Part shown: piece by piece, positions 7,598 through 16,654 of the stretch | Layout of the letters: each line of letters starts with the position of its first letter | Numbering within the stretch: the stretch's first letter is position 1 | Assembly (NCBI GenBank): GCA_910574835.1 | Contig: CAJTDE010000002.1 | Coordinates: 124,001 to 188,000, forward strand | Source of the DNA: Clostridia bacterium | GTDB taxonomy: Bacteria > Bacillota > Clostridia > Lachnospirales > Lachnospiraceae | DNA: 64,000 bases | Direction: 5' to 3' | Notes under the pieces: generated by a model | What the model saw: the letters and a program-made list of their open reading frames with translations, nothing else | Database searches by the model: none | Told to the model about the DNA's origin: nothing | Translations under genes and position numbers: made by a program

Positions 7598-9694
7598 TTA
7601 TACATTCGCCGCGTTATAAAGGTTCATTACTTCCAGGATAATACTGATGTTTCCATCGCCCAGAATGGTACATCCGCTGATTCCGTAATCCTTGATATTG
7701 AAACTATTTAAATAGGAAGGAAGCGGTTTTACCACGATCTGGCGCTCTCCCAAAAGCTCATCCACAAACATACAGTAGGAGTGATCGCCTGCCTCTACCC
7801 AAATCAGAATACCATCCTCAATATTCGTCACTTCCGGCTCAATGTTGTAGAACTCATGGAGGCGGATAATGGGATAGAACTCATCCATAATCTTCACAAG
7901 CTCATTGCCCTTTGCATCGTGAAGCACATTTTCTCTGGCAATCTTGATGGACTGGCGGATGTTGGAAATGGGAATGGTGAAAATGGACCGTCCCACGCGG
8001 ATCTCCATTCCGTCTACAATGGCCATCGTCAGCGGAATCTTCAGGGTGGTGCAGCTTCCCTGTCCCAATTCGCTGGTGATACTGATGGTTCCGCCCACGC
8101 TCTCCACATTCTTCTTCACAACGTCCATACCAACGCCGCGGCCGGAGAACTCCGTTACCTCCTCGTTGGTGGAGAAGCCCGGCAGCATCAGCAAGGCAAG
8201 AATCTCCTTCTTGGAATACTCGCTCTCCGGCTTGGTCAGAAGTCCGTTCCTGGCAGCCTTGGCCAGAATCTTCTCCGTATCCATACCCTGGCCGTCATCG
8301 GAAATGGAAATAATAACCTCGCTGCCCGTATGGGAAGCGGACAAAATCAGCTCGCCCTGGGGGTCCTTGCCGGCGGCAATACGCTCCTCCTTGGTGGTCT
8401 CAATACCGTGATCCATCGAATTACGCACAATGTGCATAATGGGGTCGCTGATGCTGTCGATAATCGTCTTATCAATCTCCGTATCCTCACCAATAATGGT
8501 CAGGCGCACATCCTTATTCAATGCCTTCTTCATATCGCGGACAATCCGGTTCATCTTCTGGAAGGTGCCGGAAATAGATACCATCCGAAGCGACATGCTG
8601 ATATCCTGAAGATCATCCGTAAGCTTCCGAAGCTGACGTGTGGACTTCAAGAAGCTGTCCAGCTTCAGGCCCTGCAGCTCCGGTGAGGAAGCTACCATAG
8701 ACTCCGTGATTACAATCTCTCCCACAATGGCCTGCAGCGCGTCTAACTTGGAAAGGTTCACGCTGATCAGACTCTGCTTTGCATGCTGCTGCGGCTGTGC
8801 GCCGGCAACCTCCTTCACGGCCGGATTCCCCTTGGCCGGTTCCGCCTGGACCGGAGCTGCCTTCGGAGCTTCCTCCGCCGCCTTGGGCGCTTCCGCCTCC
8901 GGCTTCTTCTCCTGAACGTGAATCACCTCGTAGGTCTGAATACTTCCCTGCTCCTCCACTACGGCGATGGCTTTATTCACATCCTCCTGGGAATGTAAGC
9001 CTACAAAAAATCCGTGGTCAATGATGGACTCACTGGTGGCTCCGTTGCTCTCCACGTCCTCGGGATAAAATTCAAATTCCATCTCCGTGCCGTGAAGGGC
9101 ATTCACAAGCATAAAGGCCCGAAGGTTCTCCATTCCGCAGCCCTCATCAAAAAAGATCTGAAGGAAAAACGGGCATTTGCTTCCGAAGGATTCCACAAGC
9201 TTCTGGCCTGCCTCATTTCCAACCGCCGCCTTGACCTCGGTTTCCTCCTCCTTGGCCGCGGGCGCTTCCTCCGGTTCGCCCGTACCGCTAATTTTATTCA
9301 GAAAACTATTAATTTCTGAAGTCATACTGTCGATATTAGTACTAAGAGGCTCATTGTTCTCCAGCTTCTCAACTTCACCCCGGAGCACATCCGTGGACTT
9401 GAACGTTAGATTAAACAATTCGCTCTTATCCGTACTGTTGAGGGAATCGATGCCGTTTTCCCGAACATAGAAAAACAGGTCTTCAATCCGGTGGGCAATT
9501 GTCATCAGAGAGTTAAATTCCATCATGGCCGAGGAACCCTTGATTGTGTGCATCGCCCGGAAGATTTCGTTTACATCATCCGTGGTGAACTCCTCATTTT
9601 TCTCTGCCTCTATTAACAGCTCGTCTAACTGCTCAAGTAATGAATTTGTTTCAAAAAGATACATGTCCAGCATGTTGTCCATACCATTGTCCAT
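7598..9694 (-). CDS. cheA: CheA, chemotaxis histidine kinase
   Basis: A 698-residue kinase with all expected domains in order. The Hpt domain (about 5-110) has phospho-acceptor H49 in FRAMHTIKGSS. A P2-like segment and Ala/Glu/Pro-rich linkers follow (about 140-300). The dimerisation helices are at about 315-380. The ATPase domain has the N box IVRNSMDHGIE and the G boxes DDGQGMD and GRGVGMDVV. The CheW-like domain forms the C-terminus. It phosphorylates CheY and CheB in response to receptors. An AAGGTGG site precedes the ATG. It is divergent from the YlqG-like gene across a 92-bp AT-rich gap. Confidence 0.97.
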   Translation of the reverse strand: MDNGMDNMLDMYLFETNSLLEQLDELLIEAEKNEEFTTDDVNEIFRAMHTIKGSSAMMEFNSLMTIAHRIEDLFFYVRENGIDSLNSTDKSELFNLTFKSTDVLRGEVEKLENNEPLSTNIDSMTSEINSFLNKISGTGEPEEAPAAKEEETEVKAAVGNEAGQKLVESFGSKCPFFLQIFFDEGCGMENLRAFMLVNALHGTEMEFEFYPEDVESNGATSESIIDHGFFVGLHSQEDVNKAIAVVEEQGSIQTYEVIHVQEKKPEAEAPKAAEEAPKAAPVQAEPAKGNPAVKEVAGAQPQQHAKQSLISVNLSKLDALQAIVGEIVITESMVASSPELQGLKLDSFLKSTRQLRKLTDDLQDISMSLRMVSISGTFQKMNRIVRDMKKALNKDVRLTIIGEDTEIDKTIIDSISDPIMHIVRNSMDHGIETTKEERIAAGKDPQGELILSASHTGSEVIISISDDGQGMDTEKILAKAARNGLLTKPESEYSKKEILALLMLPGFSTNEEVTEFSGRGVGMDVVKKNVESVGGTISITSELGQGSCTTLKIPLTMAIVDGMEIRVGRSIFTIPISNIRQSIKIARENVLHDAKGNELVKIMDEFYPIIRLHEFYNIEPEVTNIEDGILIWVEAGDHSYCMFVDELLGERQIVVKPLPSYLNSFNIKDYGISGCTILGDGNISIILEVMNLYNAANV

Positions 9695-9730
9695 AATATT
9701 AGCACCACCTTATTTTGAGATATATATTAT

Positions 9731-9757
9731 ATATCGGAAGATAATAATAAAAAAATA
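9731..9757 (-). promoter_or_regulatory. Candidate sigma-28 promoter for cheA
   Basis: The minus strand reads TATTTTTT, 11 bases, then TCCGATAT. The -10 part matches sigma-28 at 7 of 8 positions but the -35 part at only 5 of 8, in a very AT-rich gap. Its position, about 37 bases before cheA, makes it plausible; the evidence is weak. Confidence 0.45.
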
Positions 9758-9786
9758 AGAGAAATTTATCATATCGGGAGAAAAAA

Positions 9787-11205
9787 ATGGCAAATATTTT
9801 ACGAGTGACCACTCCACCAACAGGTTATGAGAATAATGTAAGGAATAATGCCCAGAATCAGCCGGATAAAATGCAGATTCAGAATCCGGTTGACCCCAAC
9901 CGGGTGGTGCGGCCTGACAACCGTTCCGACGCCAATTCCCAGAACGGCGCACAGTTAAGCGCCAGCTACGATTCCAATTTCGGAACCTTTGTGCAGCTCC
10001 TTCGGGACACGCCTCAGCTATCAGATACCATGTCCAAGCTGATGTTCGGGGGAATGGCGAATTTGGTGGAGGCCGGAATCGGCGCGGATACGGCGGAGGA
10101 TATTTCCACCTTTTTCCAGCTTTTGAAGATGACCGACGCAGAGCTTGTGGAATTTCTGAAAAATCAGTTATCCGGCTCCGTCCGCTTTCAAGGGCCTTTT
10201 TTTGCGCTTATGCGTGAAGCTCTGAACAACGCCCCCACAGTGGAGCAGCGGGCGGCTATTCTTGCATTCTTGAAGCGGTATTCCGACATGTCCTCGGGCA
10301 AGCATTTGATGGAGAATATGAAGGATCTCTTGAGTGATATCAAAAAATATATGTTTCATGAGCAGCGGGAGCTTCTTGATCAGCTCACTCGGGGCCTGAA
10401 CCACAGGGGGCCGCAGGATACGGGGCAGAATACGGCGCGGCTTCAGCAGGATATTATCCCGTTTCTTGCAAAATACGTAGCTCAGACACGGAATATGGGA
10501 TCTCTTCGCGATCTGGTGGCACAGCTTACATACAATGCGGCCCGGTATGAGAACGGGGATCTGGATCAGCTGATTTCGGATTTTAAGAATCTTTTGAAGT
10601 TTCCCTCTTTTCAGAAGACCTTTGAAGGGATGGACGAGGAACAGCTTCGGGAGCTTTTGATGCGGATGAATTTTGATAAGGCTGCGGGGAAATGCGCCTG
10701 GGCCGATAAGTTCTTAAGTATTGTGGAGAGCGGGATGCGGGGGGATGCCGGGCTTGAGAACCGGCAGGTATTTGAAAATGTGGTCAATGCCCTGCTGCTC
10801 AACGAGAGTGTGTATATGCCTGTTCTTCATCTGATGCTTCCGATTGAATTGAATGGGCAGCTGATGTTCTCGGAGATGTGGATTGATCCTGATGAGGATG
10901 GCGACGCTTCTTCGGACCCCAAGGAGCGGACGGCTAAGCTTTTGATTAAGTTTGATATTAAGGATGTTGGGTTTTTTGATCTTTTGATGGTGTATGAGAA
11001 GGAAAATGTGAGTATGCGGCTCTTTTATCCGGATCATCTGTCCTCCTTTGAATCGGATATTAAGAAGGGGATGGGGGAGATCTTGGAGCGGAACGGGTTG
11101 AACTGTGAATATCTGGGAGTGGAGCAGGCCAAAGGGTCGATTCCTGTATCTGCTGTGTTTCCAAAGATTTTTGAAAGGAAGAATTCGGTCAATGTCACAA
11201 TTTAA
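9787..11205 (+). CDS. YlqG-like flagellar-associated protein
   Basis: A 472-residue protein with a disordered Asn/Gln-rich N-terminus (about 1-60), a helical middle, and a C-terminal domain of about 110 residues (from VYMPVLHLMLPIELNG) whose beta pattern recalls the FliK/hook-length-control C-terminal fold. It overlaps by 14 bp a short FlhB-C-like gene. This arrangement matches the ylqG-ylqH pair of Bacillus, and the pairing supports a role with the flagellar export gate. I do not recognise a defined activity. The start has GGGAG close to the ATG. An alternative is a chemotaxis-linked protein, given the divergent cheA neighbour. Confidence 0.6.
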   Translation: MANILRVTTPPTGYENNVRNNAQNQPDKMQIQNPVDPNRVVRPDNRSDANSQNGAQLSASYDSNFGTFVQLLRDTPQLSDTMSKLMFGGMANLVEAGIGADTAEDISTFFQLLKMTDAELVEFLKNQLSGSVRFQGPFFALMREALNNAPTVEQRAAILAFLKRYSDMSSGKHLMENMKDLLSDIKKYMFHEQRELLDQLTRGLNHRGPQDTGQNTARLQQDIIPFLAKYVAQTRNMGSLRDLVAQLTYNAARYENGDLDQLISDFKNLLKFPSFQKTFEGMDEEQLRELLMRMNFDKAAGKCAWADKFLSIVESGMRGDAGLENRQVFENVVNALLLNESVYMPVLHLMLPIELNGQLMFSEMWIDPDEDGDASSDPKERTAKLLIKFDIKDVGFFDLLMVYEKENVSMRLFYPDHLSSFESDIKKGMGEILERNGLNCEYLGVEQAKGSIPVSAVFPKIFERKNSVNVTI

Positions 11206-11542
11206 TGAGGTTATGAATAAAAAAGCGGTTGCTTTGAAATATGATGAGAATCGGAATGCGGCTCCGGTGATTGTGGCTTCCGGGATGGGGTATTTGGCGG
11301 AGAAGATCGTGGAAGTGGCGAATGATAACGGGGTGCCGGTTTATGAGGATAATTCGCTGGCTACGGTGTTGACGCAGCTGAATCTGGGGGCGGAGATTCC
11401 GGAGGAGCTTTATCAGGCGGTGGTGGATATTTATGCTTACTTTTTGAAGTTTGTGCCGAAGGAGCCGCGGGATGGTGCGCCTGGGGAACAGGATGTAAGC
11501 CAAGGGACAGAGGGTGATTCCGAGGCCTCGCCGGAAGGGTGA
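11192..11542 (+). CDS. FlhB C-terminal-like export switch protein (YlqH/FlhX type)
   Basis: A 116-residue protein matching the cytoplasmic domain of FlhB/YscU without the membrane part. Typical blocks are KKAVALKYDENRNAAPVIVASG, KIVEVANDNGVPVYEDNSLA and LGAEIPEELYQAV. The NPTH autocleavage motif of full FlhB is absent, as in the short FlhX/YlqH proteins, which can partly replace the cleaved FlhB domain. The ATG at 11192 has AAAGGAAG upstream and overlaps the previous gene by 14 bp. The longer in-frame extension upstream lies in the other gene's coding sequence and is rejected. The C-terminus is an acidic tail. Confidence 0.88.
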   Translation: MSQFNEVMNKKAVALKYDENRNAAPVIVASGMGYLAEKIVEVANDNGVPVYEDNSLATVLTQLNLGAEIPEELYQAVVDIYAYFLKFVPKEPRDGAPGEQDVSQGTEGDSEASPEG

Positions 11543-11571
11543 GGGGGATTTGTTTCTTTTGGGTTTTTTGG

Positions 11572-11634
11572 TGTTTTGAACATTCTGGTTTTGGACATTT
11601 TTGGTTTTGGACATTTTGGTTTTGAAGCATTTCG
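11572..11634. repeat. Short tandem repeat in a 376-bp intergenic region
   Basis: Four imperfect units of 15-16 bases with the pattern GTTTTGGACATTTTG lie just downstream of the FlhB-C-like gene. The rest of the gap (11543-11918) holds a GC-rich stretch with a small CCCC/GGGG hairpin near 11727 and then AT-rich DNA. I see no convincing gene or terminator in it. Confidence 0.7.
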
Positions 11635-11918
11635 GGCGGGTGGTTATGTGAGGGGCGCTTTGGGTGCGGTTTGTTTTTGGCTGGTGCGGAAGACTGTGCA
11701 GGCTCCGGGCAGGAACCTCCACCCCTGATCGGGGCGGCCCTCCTCCCCTGCGCCGGTTAGTTTTCTGTGCTTGTGATTGAAGCCTGAAAACTTTTTCTGC
11801 TTTACTCGATTATTCATGATATAGGCAAATGCGCTATCCATGTTCGTTGAAAGCTATTTATATCATAATTCCTAAAAATTTGATTTTGCTTGTGTTGATA
11901 TTTTGTCTTGGTTTTTGT

Positions 11919-12977
11919 TTAATGATTTTTATTCTTTAGGTCTTTGATTGTTTCTACCGTATCGGTTAGTCCCTCTTTTATGTGTACTCTGGGCTGCCAG
12001 CCTATTCCTTTTAGGCGGGAGGCGTCTAACATTCCTTTTGTGGTGGGGGAATAGCCTCTGCGTTCGGTTTCTTCCGGGAGTTGGAAGAGTACGCGGGTGC
12101 CTGCTTGGGCGGCTAGGTGGGCGGCCAGGTCTTTTAGGGTGATGTCGGACTGTTCGTCGGCGGCGTTGTAGGCTTCGCCGGTTTTGCCTTTTAGTAAGGT
12201 GTATAGGATGGCGGAAGCGGCGTCGGTGACGTAGGTGTAGGAGTATTTTTGATTTCCTTCGCTTTTTAGGATGATGTCGTTACCCTCGGCGGCTTTTTTG
12301 ATGAATTGGGCGATTGCTTTGGAGTCTGTCAGCAGCATGGTTGGGCCGTAGACGCGGCTGAGCCGGGAGATGACAAATTCCAGGCTGTGGGTTTGATGGT
12401 AGGCGTTGCACAGGGCTTCTCCCAGGCGTTTGCTTTCGGGGTAGCCTGCGCGGACGGTGTTGCAGTTGATGTAGCCTAGGTAGGTTTCTTCGAATTTTTC
12501 GGTGTCGCCGCGGTTTTCTCCGTATACTTCTACGGAGGACAGGAAGCAGAAACGCTTTGTTTTGTGGGTGACGGCGTACTCAAGGAGGTTTTGTGTTCCT
12601 GTGATGTTGGTGGATATGGTGCCGATGGCGTCCTGGGAGTACTGCATGGGGTGGGTGTTGCTGGCTGCGTGGATGATGTAGTCGGCCTGGCCGCACTCCG
12701 GTATGGGGGTGTTTACATCGCAGGCAATGTATTGAAATTCTTTTCTGTTCCAGTATTCGGCAAAGCGTTCTTTGGCTCTTTCTTTGTTTCTGCTGAGAGC
12801 AATAATGTGGATTTTATGCTCCGGCTTTGCTTGGGTGTTGTGTTCCATTAGGATGTCTATCAGGCATTTTCCTACCATTCCTGCGGCTCCGGAGAGGAGG
12901 AGGGTTTTTCCTTCCAGAGTGGATAAGAGGGAGGTTTGCTTTGCCCAGTGGCTTATTTCTTTTTTGTATTGGTTCAT
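11919..12977 (-). CDS. SDR-family NAD-dependent epimerase/dehydratase
   Basis: A 352-residue extended short-chain dehydrogenase/reductase. The Rossmann motif GAAGMVG is at about residues 30-36, LSSVEVYG carries the active-site Ser, and YPESK supplies the Tyr-Lys pair. The C-terminal substrate domain is typical of nucleotide-sugar epimerases, dehydratases or UDP-glucuronate decarboxylases. It probably modifies a nucleotide-linked sugar for the glycan made by this cluster; the exact substrate cannot be told. The ATG overlaps the stop of the upstream AAA/PD-(D/E)XK gene by four bases, so the two are translationally coupled even though their functions look unrelated. Confidence 0.88.
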   Translation of the reverse strand: MNQYKKEISHWAKQTSLLSTLEGKTLLLSGAAGMVGKCLIDILMEHNTQAKPEHKIHIIALSRNKERAKERFAEYWNRKEFQYIACDVNTPIPECGQADYIIHAASNTHPMQYSQDAIGTISTNITGTQNLLEYAVTHKTKRFCFLSSVEVYGENRGDTEKFEETYLGYINCNTVRAGYPESKRLGEALCNAYHQTHSLEFVISRLSRVYGPTMLLTDSKAIAQFIKKAAEGNDIILKSEGNQKYSYTYVTDAASAILYTLLKGKTGEAYNAADEQSDITLKDLAAHLAAQAGTRVLFQLPEETERRGYSPTTKGMLDASRLKGIGWQPRVHIKEGLTDTVETIKDLKNKNH

Positions 12978-14653
12978 CCGATTAAGACCTTCTTTCCTTC
13001 AAAGGCAAAGCCGTATTTGCGGATTCGGTCGGGGGCGATGCCTTTGGCCTCCAGGGTGGCGGCGTAGTGTTTATCGTTTATCTGGGTGAGGGCGGATTGT
13101 ACGGTGTCCTCAAGGGTGTTTTCTTCGTCCGGATCGTATACTTTAAATTCTAGCAGTATTCCTGGATCTTCTTTTTGTTTTGGCTCCAACATTACATCGT
13201 ATCGGCCATAGCCGCTTTCTCGATTGGAAGTCAGGATATAGCGTTCTCCCAGATCTACCAGAAGGCCAAGCACAAAGCCATGATAAAAACGTTCCGGTTC
13301 CGTGGCTTCGGATGGCTTTTTTCCGGTGTCAAAGGAACTGAAGGTTGCCAGTGCTACCTTGTTCATATAAATATTCATGCCCTTCTTATCATCACAGAGC
13401 AGTGCTTTAATAAATGCATTGTATGCCGGTGTAAATTCTGCGAACCAGTCTTCTATCATTACTTCAAACATTACATGAACTTCCTGGTTTGTGAGAACCA
13501 GCTCGCATTTTATTTTTCCTTCCTTGAGGGTGTAGCTTTTCAGTTTTACGTAGCCGCTTGCGAGTAACAGGCTCCAGACGGCGTTTTCTCTGCTTTCCAG
13601 TTGGCTGAATACGATCTGTTCGTCCAGTCCGGTTGAGAAGGATTTCCCATGCAGCAGATCTTCCATTGCGATTTTGATGCTTGGATCTCCCTCGCGTATC
13701 AGCTTTCCTATTAAACCGTTGCTGCTGGTGTTTGCCCAATACGGGCGGTATTCCCGTTTATCCAGATAGTTGATGATGGACCACGGATTGTAAATATTGC
13801 TGACATCTCCGAAGTTGAAGCCGTCGTACCAGTATTTTACTTCTTCCTCTTCTTCTATCAGGCCGTATTCTCTTAAGGCGTCGGATACCTCCTGTTGCGT
13901 GAATCCAAAGGCGTCTCCGTATTTGCCGGTGGTTGCTGTTATTACCTCCAGATTGTTCAGGTCCGAGAAGATGGATTCTTTGCTGACGCGGGTGATGCCT
14001 GTCATGATGGCGCGCTCCAGGTAAGGATTGCTTTTAAAAGTTGCGTTGAACAGGCTTCTGGTAAATGTTACAAGCTCTTTCCAGTAACCGCCTGCATATG
14101 CTTCCTGCAAGGGCGTGTCATACTCGTCCAGCAGTATCAATACCCGCTTTCCATGATGGCGGAAAAGGTATTCGGACAGCTTCTGGATTGCCATTGCTGC
14201 TTCCACATCTCCCATATTCTCGCGGACACCCTCAAAATAGGACTTGTCTGCGGCTGTCAAAGCATCGCTGTTCATAAGATAATAGTGTCTTGAATACAGA
14301 CCTGTCAGTATATAATTCATCCTTTTGCGGGCATCGGCATAATTACACTCTTTTATTTCTGCAAAGCTTAAGAATATTACCGGATAGGTTCCTTGCAGCT
14401 TTCGGTATTTCTCGTCCTCCCAAATGGACAGACCTTCAAACAGTGCGCCGTTTTCCTTATATTTGATGGAGAAAAACTGCTCCAAAGTGTCCAGCATTAA
14501 GGTTTTTCCGAAACGTCTGGGGCGGGTTATTAGGGTGACGTCATCCTGATTTTCCCACCATTCCTTGATAAAACCGGTCTTGTCTACGTAAAAGCAGCTG
14601 TTTCGTCTTACCTTTTCGAAGCTTTGTATGCCGATTCCTACGGTTCTTGCCAT
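12974..14653 (-). CDS. AAA-ATPase-like/PD-(D/E)XK nuclease-like protein, paralogue 1
   Basis: A 559-residue protein of the AAA-ATPase-like plus PD-(D/E)XK-9 architecture. The N-terminal NTPase has a degenerate P-loop RPRRFGKT (about residue 42) and a Walker B VLILLDEYD (about residue 170). The C-terminal nuclease-like fold has the GRYDVML...LLEFKV motif (D and E-x-K) at about residues 500-520. The family is multi-copy in gut Clostridia and Bacteroidetes and its role is unproven; defence, DNA repair and selfish persistence have all been considered. Two paralogues lie at 14744 and 51406. The upstream sequence GGGATGGTGTAAGA before the ATG is conserved in all three. Confidence 0.85.
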   Translation of the reverse strand: MARTVGIGIQSFEKVRRNSCFYVDKTGFIKEWWENQDDVTLITRPRRFGKTLMLDTLEQFFSIKYKENGALFEGLSIWEDEKYRKLQGTYPVIFLSFAEIKECNYADARKRMNYILTGLYSRHYYLMNSDALTAADKSYFEGVRENMGDVEAAMAIQKLSEYLFRHHGKRVLILLDEYDTPLQEAYAGGYWKELVTFTRSLFNATFKSNPYLERAIMTGITRVSKESIFSDLNNLEVITATTGKYGDAFGFTQQEVSDALREYGLIEEEEEVKYWYDGFNFGDVSNIYNPWSIINYLDKREYRPYWANTSSNGLIGKLIREGDPSIKIAMEDLLHGKSFSTGLDEQIVFSQLESRENAVWSLLLASGYVKLKSYTLKEGKIKCELVLTNQEVHVMFEVMIEDWFAEFTPAYNAFIKALLCDDKKGMNIYMNKVALATFSSFDTGKKPSEATEPERFYHGFVLGLLVDLGERYILTSNRESGYGRYDVMLEPKQKEDPGILLEFKVYDPDEENTLEDTVQSALTQINDKHYAATLEAKGIAPDRIRKYGFAFEGKKVLIG

Positions 14654-14743
14654 TCTTACACCATCCCTTCTTTTTATTTAAAGTTACTGTCCGGCAGCGC
14701 TAAAGGGTAAAGTTGCTTCAAAGCACATGTATTTTCTTCTTGG

Positions 14744-16426
14744 CTATCCGATTAAGACTCTCTTTCCTTCAAAGGCAAAGCCGTATTTGCGGATTCGGCT
14801 TGGCATGATGCCTTTGGCCTCCAGGGCGGCGGCGTAATGTTTTTCGTCTATCTGGGTGAGGGCGGATTGTACGGCGTCCTCCAGGGTGTTTTCTTTTTCC
14901 GGGCGGAAGACTTTAAATTCTATGATGATCGCGTCGTCGGCTTCTCCTAATGGCTCAAGCATTATATCATATCGGCCAAGACCGCTTTCGCGATTGGAAG
15001 TCAGGATATAACGGCCCCGAAGCTCCGCCAAAAGTCCCAGAACAAATCCATGATAGAAGCGCTCCGGCAATGTCTTAGAAGGCTTTTTTCCTGTATCGAA
15101 GGCGCTAAAGGTTTCTTCCGTTATACAGTTCATATAGTAATTCATTTCTTCCGGATCGCCTTGAAGCAGAGCCTTCACAAAGTCATTATATCCGGCACCG
15201 CTTTTCGCAAACCATCCTCTGATCATGCCTTCGAACATGATTCGTACTTCTTTGTTCGTCAATACCAGATCATACTCCTCGCGTCCCCACTCTTCTATGA
15301 GAGTATATTTCTCTACCCGCAGATAACCGCTGGCCAAAAACAGGCTCCAAACCGCGTTTTCCCCATGATCCAATTGATTAAAAACAATCTGTTCATCAAT
15401 AGTTGTATGAAGAATCTTTCCTTCCAGTAAATCCTCCATAGTCTGCTTAACTTCCCGGCTGCCCTCTCGAATCAGCTTCCCGGCCAAACTATTGCTGCTT
15501 GTATTAGCCCAGTATGCGGAGAGTTTACCTGTTTTCAGATAATTTAAAATGGACCAGGGATTGTAGATATCTCTGTGACTTCCAAAAGTAAAACCATCAT
15601 ACCAGCTTTTTACCGACTCCCTGTTCTCAGATAAACCATATTCGTTTAAAGCCTCCCGGACCTCCTGCGCCGTAAAGCCGAAACTATTCGCATAAGAATC
15701 TGACGTAGTTGTCACTGCTGTTAGATTGTTTAAGTCCGAAAAAATGGATTCCTTACTTACACGGGTGATTCCGGTCATAATGGCTCTTTCCAGATAAGGA
15801 TTTGTCTTAAAAGTTGAATTAAACAGTCCTCTGATAAATGCAGCCGCTTTCTCCCAGAATCCGCCTACATATGCCTCCTGCATAGGTGTATCATACTCAT
15901 CTAAAAGAATAATTACTTTTTTTCCATAATACCGGTAAAAATATTCCGATAGTTGTTTTAATGCGGAAACTGCGTCCACATCCTCCATCTCCATATTTTT
16001 TCTTCGAAATGTGTCTTTCTGCTGCTCTGTCAGGCAGTCTCCCTCCAGAAGAAATACGTTTCTGGCATACTCGTCCGCAATCAGCCGGCATATGTTTTTC
16101 CTCATATCCGAATAATTCGTATCCTTTATCTCGGCAAAGCTCAAAAAAATCACCGGATAAGTCCCCTGAATACTGCGAAAGCGCTCGTCGCTCCATATAA
16201 ACAGCCCCTCAAACAAGTCTCCTCTGTCTTTATACTCTACAGAAAAAAACTGCTCCAACGTATTCATCATCAGCGTCTTTCCAAAGCGCCTGGGGCGGGT
16301 AATCAGAGTGACATCGTCTCCGTTTTCCCACCATTCTTTTATAAAATTTGTTTTATCTATATAAAAATAGTTATTTTCTCTTATTTTTTCAAAGCTCTGA
16401 ATCCCAATCCCTACGGTTCTTGCCAT
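14744..16426 (-). CDS. AAA-ATPase-like/PD-(D/E)XK nuclease-like protein, paralogue 2
   Basis: A 560-residue tandem paralogue of the neighbouring gene, with the same layout. RPRRFGKT is at about residue 42, VIILLDEYDTP at about residue 170, and the nuclease-like motif GRYDIML...IIEFKVF near residue 500. Divergence is spread over the length, so it is an old rather than a fresh duplication, although the first 12 residues (MARTVGIGIQSF) and the last 30 are nearly identical. It is 90 bp from paralogue 1. It is preceded by a 228-bp gap (16427-16654) in which I see no gene. Confidence 0.85.
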   Translation of the reverse strand: MARTVGIGIQSFEKIRENNYFYIDKTNFIKEWWENGDDVTLITRPRRFGKTLMMNTLEQFFSVEYKDRGDLFEGLFIWSDERFRSIQGTYPVIFLSFAEIKDTNYSDMRKNICRLIADEYARNVFLLEGDCLTEQQKDTFRRKNMEMEDVDAVSALKQLSEYFYRYYGKKVIILLDEYDTPMQEAYVGGFWEKAAAFIRGLFNSTFKTNPYLERAIMTGITRVSKESIFSDLNNLTAVTTTSDSYANSFGFTAQEVREALNEYGLSENRESVKSWYDGFTFGSHRDIYNPWSILNYLKTGKLSAYWANTSSNSLAGKLIREGSREVKQTMEDLLEGKILHTTIDEQIVFNQLDHGENAVWSLFLASGYLRVEKYTLIEEWGREEYDLVLTNKEVRIMFEGMIRGWFAKSGAGYNDFVKALLQGDPEEMNYYMNCITEETFSAFDTGKKPSKTLPERFYHGFVLGLLAELRGRYILTSNRESGLGRYDIMLEPLGEADDAIIIEFKVFRPEKENTLEDAVQSALTQIDEKHYAAALEAKGIMPSRIRKYGFAFEGKRVLIG

Positions 16427-16654
16427 TCTTACACCATCCCTTCAAACTACCTTAGTTCCCTACATATTGTTTATGCTGCAATCCGGATCGCTGCCTGAAT
16501 CTGCCCATTTCCGTAATAACGGAGATGCTCTTTCATTCCAAACAGACCTCTTTTATCATCTTTCGTATGAATGGGATACCCGTAGGATTTACCTGATTGA
16601 ATATGAGCCGGCTATCTCAAAAGATGTAAGCGTAATACCTATGGATATATAGTA

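Noticed and set aside
7781-8686. 301-codon open frame antisense to cheA
   Set aside because: CheA is complete and unambiguous on the other strand; the antisense product is His/Asn/Leu-rich and resembles no family.
11644-11841. 65-codon minus-strand frame in the gap before the SDR gene
   Set aside because: No ribosome binding site, odd composition and no recognisable family. It could be part of a dispersed repeat, but one copy in the window does not show this.
12974-16426. Possibility that the tandem AAA/PD-(D/E)XK genes are a transposon with terminal repeats
   Set aside because: No terminal inverted repeats or target duplications are visible; the shared ends are coding ends and the common upstream box, which fits gene duplication.
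16467-16652. 61-codon plus-strand frame between paralogue 2 and the DUF4422 gene
   Set aside because: It opposes the surrounding operon, lacks a ribosome binding site and overlaps the likely upstream region of paralogue 2.
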